Assembly: GCA_041690235.1 (NCBI GenBank) | Contig: JAWLHS010000096.1 | Coordinates: 1-8,739, forward strand | DNA from: SLSG01 sp041690235 | Lineage (GTDB): Bacteria > Bacteroidota > Bacteroidia > Bacteroidales > UBA7960 | Direction of reading: 5' to 3' | Length of the DNA stretch: 8,739 bases | In this document: positions 6,386 to 8,739 of the stretch, in pieces | Layout: each line of letters starts with the position of its first letter | Numbering within the stretch: the stretch's first letter is position 1 | Position numbers and translations under genes: made by a program | Notes under the pieces: model-generated | Told to the model about the DNA's origin: nothing | The model's input: the letters and a program-made list of their open reading frames with translations, nothing else | The model's database searches: none

Positions 6386-6469
6386 TGTCAGATTGACATG
6401 CTTCCTCCGCGGGAAAATGACAAAATGTCGTCGGATGGGGAAGATTTCTCTGTATGACAACGAATGTTA
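6386..6469 (+). promoter_or_regulatory. Clustered TGACA/TGTCA half-sites upstream of hsp20
   Basis: Three inverted pairs built from the same word occur in 84 bp: TGTCA-GAT-TGACA (6386-6398), TGACA-AAA-TGTCG (6418-6430) and TGACA-ACGAA-TGTTA (6455-6469). The first two have the same 3-bp spacer and centres 32 bp apart, about three helical turns. They lie upstream of the sigma-54 type element, roughly where enhancer-binding activators bind. The regulator is unknown, and the sites could equally serve mrpA. Confidence 0.4.
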
Positions 6470-6474
6470 TGGTC

Positions 6475-6490
6475 TGGCACAGGTTTTGTT
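6475..6490 (+). promoter_or_regulatory. Sigma-54 (RpoN) type -24/-12 promoter of hsp20
   Basis: TGGCAC at 6475-6480 and TTGTT at 6486-6490 match the sigma-54 consensus TGGCACG-N4-TTGCW, differing at the G after TGGCAC and the -12 C (here T). The GG and GT dinucleotides are separated by exactly 10 bp, as required. Transcription would start near 6501, giving a leader of about 45 nt before the hsp20 ATG. No better housekeeping promoter is seen nearby. Sigma-54 control of small heat-shock genes has a precedent at E. coli ibpB. Confidence 0.6.
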
Positions 6491-6530
6491 TTTTTTCAGG
6501 CAGGAATATTCAATTGTCTAACCCAAAAAA

Positions 6531-6537
6531 AAGGAGG
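6531..6537 (+). promoter_or_regulatory. Strong ribosome binding site of hsp20
   Basis: AAGGAGG lies 8 nt before ATG 6546 and follows an A-run that starts at 6525. It fixes the start over the in-frame ATG at 6555. It stands out because most other genes in the window have no recognisable Shine-Dalgarno site, suggesting high translation of hsp20. Confidence 0.85.
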
Positions 6538-6545
6538 ATTGAGCT

Positions 6546-6980
6546 ATGTTACCTATGCTAAAAAGAAACCGGCCCAATATGCCGAGCTTGATCGACGAGT
6601 TTTTCGGCAGGGACCTGATGGATGGTATTTTCGCTGAGCGGACCGGGGTCAGTACGCCGGCCGTCAATGTGATTGAGCACAGCGACCATTTCCAGATCGA
6701 GGTGGCTGCACCCGGGCTGGATAAAAAGGATTTCCGGATTGACCTTGACAACAACGTGCTCACGGTCTCATCAGAAAAGGAAATGAAAAATGAAGAGAAG
6801 GATGAACGATTCATGCGGCGTGAGTTCAGCTATGCCTCGTTCAGCCGTTCCTTCAGTCTGCCGGACGCCGTTGAATCCGACAAGATCAAGGCCAGTCATA
6901 AGGATGGTGTGTTGCGGATCAGCATTCCGAAAAAGGAAGAGGCCAAGCGCAAGCCGCCCAAGGAGATTTCCATCTCCTGA
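6546..6980 (+). CDS. Hsp20 / alpha-crystallin small heat-shock protein
   Basis: Cytoplasmic ATP-independent holdase that binds unfolding proteins and passes them to the DnaK/ClpB systems; it forms large oligomers. Length is 144 aa, typical for bacterial class A Hsp20. The N-terminal arm (1-35) has the aromatic/acidic LIDEFFGRDLMDGIF segment. The alpha-crystallin domain runs from about 36 to 129, with the VAAPGL turn (53-58), the dimerisation-loop region around MRREFSYASFSRSF (90-103) and the hallmark G-V-L (121-123) in KDGVLRISIPK. A basic, proline-containing linker leads to the C-terminal I-S-I anchor (141-143) used in oligomer assembly. The overall wording is close to Bacteroidota Hsp20 proteins. 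It is divergent from mrpA across a 277-bp control region, has a sigma-54 type promoter and a strong ribosome binding site, and abuts the convergent diiron-protein gene with no bases between the stop codons. Confidence 0.97.
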   Translation: MLPMLKRNRPNMPSLIDEFFGRDLMDGIFAERTGVSTPAVNVIEHSDHFQIEVAAPGLDKKDFRIDLDNNVLTVSSEKEMKNEEKDERFMRREFSYASFSRSFSLPDAVESDKIKASHKDGVLRISIPKKEEAKRKPPKEISIS

Positions 6981-6990
6981 TTAATTTTCC
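6961..6990 (+). terminator. Hairpin across the hsp20 stop, weak terminator
   Basis: AGGAGAT-TTCC-ATCTCCT (6961-6978) is a perfect 7-bp stem with a 4-nt loop overlapping the last hsp20 codons. It is followed by GATTAATTTT, a short T-rich tail on the plus strand. On the minus strand there is no T-run after it, so at best it also blocks the RNA end of the convergent gene. The T tract is weak. Confidence 0.45.
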
Positions 6991-7436
6991 CGCATCACGT
7001 ATTCATCGTATTCCAGCTCAAACCGCAGTTTGTGTTTTGATTCCTCAACGGCAAGGGCCTGGAATACTTTCCGGAGTTCCGGGACAGTGGTTCTTTCTGA
7101 GAGGGCGGTATACAATTTAAAAGCCGCCTTCTCTTTTTTCATGGCCAGCACCAGGGCTTCGGCGTATTCCATTTCGCCCGAAGCCTTGGTGCTGACCACA
7201 TAGTCTGCAATTTTCAGGTCGCTGACTTTTTCCACCTCCATGTCAAAGATCTTATCATCCTTGATCTTCTGCAGGCGTGCCTTATGGGCTACCTCTTCCT
7301 GTGCAAACTGTAGAAATATTTCCTTTATTTGTTTGCTTTTCATTTTGCCGGCCAGCTGAGTATAAAATTCAACGGCTTCCTGTTCTGCCTTCATGGCGAA
7401 GTCCAGGATCTCATCGATCGATTCAAAGGTTTTCAT
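6981..7436 (-). CDS. Rubrerythrin-like diiron (ferritin-fold) protein without rubredoxin domain
   Basis: A four-helix-bundle protein of the ferritin-like/rubrerythrin family (PF02915), 151 aa from ATG 7436. Iron ligands are laid out as expected. A helix-1 Glu (Glu18 or Glu20 in MKAEQEAVEFY) is followed by E-x-x-H at Glu48/His51 (EEVAHK), Glu102 in helix 3 (KKEKAAFKLY) and a second E-x-x-H at Glu132/His135 (EESKHK). No Cys-x-x-Cys rubredoxin domain follows, so it would need an outside electron donor. The likely role is peroxide reduction or iron handling under anaerobic conditions; the exact reaction is not shown. A longer reading to 7511 would add 25 residues that overlap the upstream gene and lack family character, so MKTFESIDEIL is the better start. 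It overlaps the stop of the NuoG-like gene by 14 nt, which suggests coupled translation, and has no Shine-Dalgarno site. Confidence 0.9.
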   Translation of the reverse strand: MKTFESIDEILDFAMKAEQEAVEFYTQLAGKMKSKQIKEIFLQFAQEEVAHKARLQKIKDDKIFDMEVEKVSDLKIADYVVSTKASGEMEYAEALVLAMKKEKAAFKLYTALSERTTVPELRKVFQALAVEESKHKLRFELEYDEYVMREN

Positions 7437-8739
7437 CGGTCTGGGTTTTGTTAAATGCCTTCTCCCATTGTTCTTCAAAGCGTTTGACCAGGATGTCGCA
7501 ACCGTGGTCAAATTTTCGTTTGCCGTGGTCTCCCTTTGTAACGACCAGGGGCCTTGGGTGATGCGTCCGGTCGTTTCTCAACAAAGACGCCACCTCCAGC
7601 ATTATTCCCGCCGGGGTTTTGTCTTTTGTTTCCACGCCCAGGCGGGACAATAAGGCGATGAGCTGTTCCGGGGCGTCCATTTCGAGGGGGGAGGGATGAC
7701 TGGCGGGAAATTGCTGGATAAACCGGGTGGAGTTGGTAAAGCTTCCGCCGGTCTCAAAATGATAAGAGGCAGGCAGGACCAGGTCGGCCTGCATGGCCGT
7801 TTCACTCATAAACAGATCCTGCACCACCAGGAATTCGACCTTTTGTAACAAACCCGCCATGGCTTGCTTATCTATTGCGCACCCGAGGGGGTCTTCCGAA
7901 AAGACAAACGCATTCTTCAGGCGGGCTTCTTCCAGCAGCTGCCATTGCTCAGTTTCCACCCTTGAAGGCAGGTTTTTCATGTCCCAGGTTTTTTCCAATT
8001 GTTCCCTTTGCGCCTGATCACCCATAGGCTGTCCGCCGGGAGCAATGGCGGCGCAGGCCCCCATATCGAAAAGTCCCTGGGCATTGTTTTTTTCCTTCAG
8101 GGAAACAAGTCCGGCGGCCGTCTTTCCCGACTTCCCGGTAATCATGGCCAGGTTGCGCAACTCATGGCAGGTGTCTGAGGAAACATGTTTTTCCGAGAAA
8201 AACAGCATGGCCTGGTGTTCCTCGTTATACCCCCTTGCGAAATCCCTGACCTGTTTTTCCGTGCATCCTGCAGCATGAACCAGCTCCTGAAAGTCAAGCC
8301 CAAGCATTTCTGATCGGTACCGGTCAAACCCGCTGCAATGGTCATGGATATAAACCTGGTTCTCCAGCTTGTTTGACAGAATATAATGCACGGCCGCTTT
8401 CAAAAAGTGATCGTAAGATGTCACCCTGGTGACTTCCGTGGCTTTTCGGGCCGTTTTGCTCTCAGGCTCGGTGGTGATGACCGTAAGGGGGATTTGGTTG
8501 CGGAAATGATGGTTAAAGGCGTAGAATCCAGCAACGGCGTTTTCCAGATGAACCTCACTGCCCAGAAAATACAGCCTACCGGACTGGGGGATCTGTTCGA
8601 GCGGTATGCTGTTCGCGCTGTTGGGGAAATATCCGCCTCCACGGTCTATGTAATGAAAGCTGGAGACATTGTTGGTTTTGGCCCCTGCCCTGGCTAGTTT
8701 CTGCACCAGGTATTGTTCTTCATTGGTAAGCCGTGCCCC
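7423..8739 (-). CDS. NuoG/formate-dehydrogenase-like molybdopterin-fold protein (5' partial)
   Basis: The frame is open through the window end, so only the C-terminal 438 residues are seen. They begin within the molybdopterin oxidoreductase domain (PF00384) at GARLTNEEQYLVQKLARAGA (1-20), TNNV (22-25), which matches the 'TNEENYL.QKF.RA..GTNNV' block of NAD-linked formate dehydrogenase and NuoG-like proteins. Later landmarks are NAQGLFDMG (219-227), LVVQDLFMSETAMQADLVLP (304-323) and GGSFTNSTRFIQ (331-342). After TNNV, active formate dehydrogenases have a CARLCHS-type segment with the Mo/W-ligating Cys or Sec; here it is SSFHYIDRGGGYFPNS, with no such residue. The C-terminal dinucleotide-binding domain (PF01568) is also absent; the protein ends about 95 residues after the FTN block. 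This suggests a NuoG-like electron-transfer subunit rather than a catalytic one. Any N-terminal iron-sulfur domains lie outside the window. The stop overlaps the diiron-protein start by 14 nt. Confidence 0.8.
   Translation of the reverse strand, partial: GARLTNEEQYLVQKLARAGAKTNNVSSFHYIDRGGGYFPNSANSIPLEQIPQSGRLYFLGSEVHLENAVAGFYAFNHHFRNQIPLTVITTEPESKTARKATEVTRVTSYDHFLKAAVHYILSNKLENQVYIHDHCSGFDRYRSEMLGLDFQELVHAAGCTEKQVRDFARGYNEEHQAMLFFSEKHVSSDTCHELRNLAMITGKSGKTAAGLVSLKEKNNAQGLFDMGACAAIAPGGQPMGDQAQREQLEKTWDMKNLPSRVETEQWQLLEEARLKNAFVFSEDPLGCAIDKQAMAGLLQKVEFLVVQDLFMSETAMQADLVLPASYHFETGGSFTNSTRFIQQFPASHPSPLEMDAPEQLIALLSRLGVETKDKTPAGIMLEVASLLRNDRTHHPRPLVVTKGDHGKRKFDHGCDILVKRFEEQWEKAFNKTQTDENL

Noticed and set aside
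6393..6398. Perfect TTGACA that could be a -35 box toward hsp20
   Set aside because: No TATAAT-like box lies 16-18 bp downstream, and housekeeping promoters in Bacteroidota do not use TTGACA. It is better explained as part of the TGTCA-N3-TGACA pair.
7437..7511. Longer start of the diiron protein at 7511 (25 extra residues)
   Set aside because: The extra residues lie in the C-terminal coding part of the NuoG-like gene, lack family similarity, and precede the natural MKTFESIDEIL start.
1..8739. Search for tRNA, rRNA, CRISPR repeats, insertion sequences, attachment sites or origins
   Set aside because: No cloverleaf, regularly spaced repeats, transposase motif or long terminal inverted repeats were seen on either strand by eye.

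Overview
The window most likely comes from a member of the Bacteroidota with an anaerobic or microaerobic life, probably from a saline or alkaline setting. This is inferred from the protein style (an Hsp20 of the Bacteroidota type ending in ISIS), weak or absent Shine-Dalgarno sites before most genes, a rubrerythrin-like diiron protein, and a NuoG/formate-dehydrogenase-like molybdopterin-fold protein. Base composition looks close to half GC by eye. The lineage call is moderate, not firm.

Layout: (1) 1-564, plus strand: the 3' part of a GNAT acyltransferase gene that begins before the window. (2) 576-6268, minus strand: a complete seven-gene Mrp/Mnh multisubunit Na+/H+ antiporter operon in the order mrpA-mrpB-mrpC-mrpD-mrpE-mrpF-mrpG. 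Its genes overlap or nearly touch, except for a 90-bp gap between mrpD and mrpE. MrpE lacks the usual N-terminal membrane region. (3) 6269-6545: a divergent control region. Toward mrpA it holds two mutually exclusive hairpins, the second followed by nine T and ending 3 nt before the mrpA start codon. Toward hsp20 it holds a good sigma-54 type -24/-12 element, clustered TGACA/TGTCA half-sites and a strong ribosome binding site. (4) 6546-6980, plus strand: an Hsp20 small heat-shock protein. (5) 6981-8739, minus strand: a NuoG/FDH-like gene cut by the window end, overlapping by 14 nt a small rubrerythrin-like protein gene that abuts hsp20 tail to tail.

How it works together: the Mrp complex exchanges cytoplasmic Na+ for external H+. 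MrpA and MrpD are the NuoL/M/N-like proton-translocating subunits, MrpC is NuoK-like, and B, E, F and G are small membrane subunits required for assembly and activity. Hsp20 (holdase), the diiron protein (probable peroxide or iron handling) and the redox protein fit stress and anaerobic metabolism, but nothing in the sequence ties them mechanistically to Mrp.

No clearly new multi-gene system is visible. The best leads are the possible attenuator in the mrpA leader, the sigma-54 type control of hsp20, the truncated mrpE with its repeat-rich 5' flank, and a molybdopterin-fold protein that has lost the active-site segment and the C-terminal cofactor domain.
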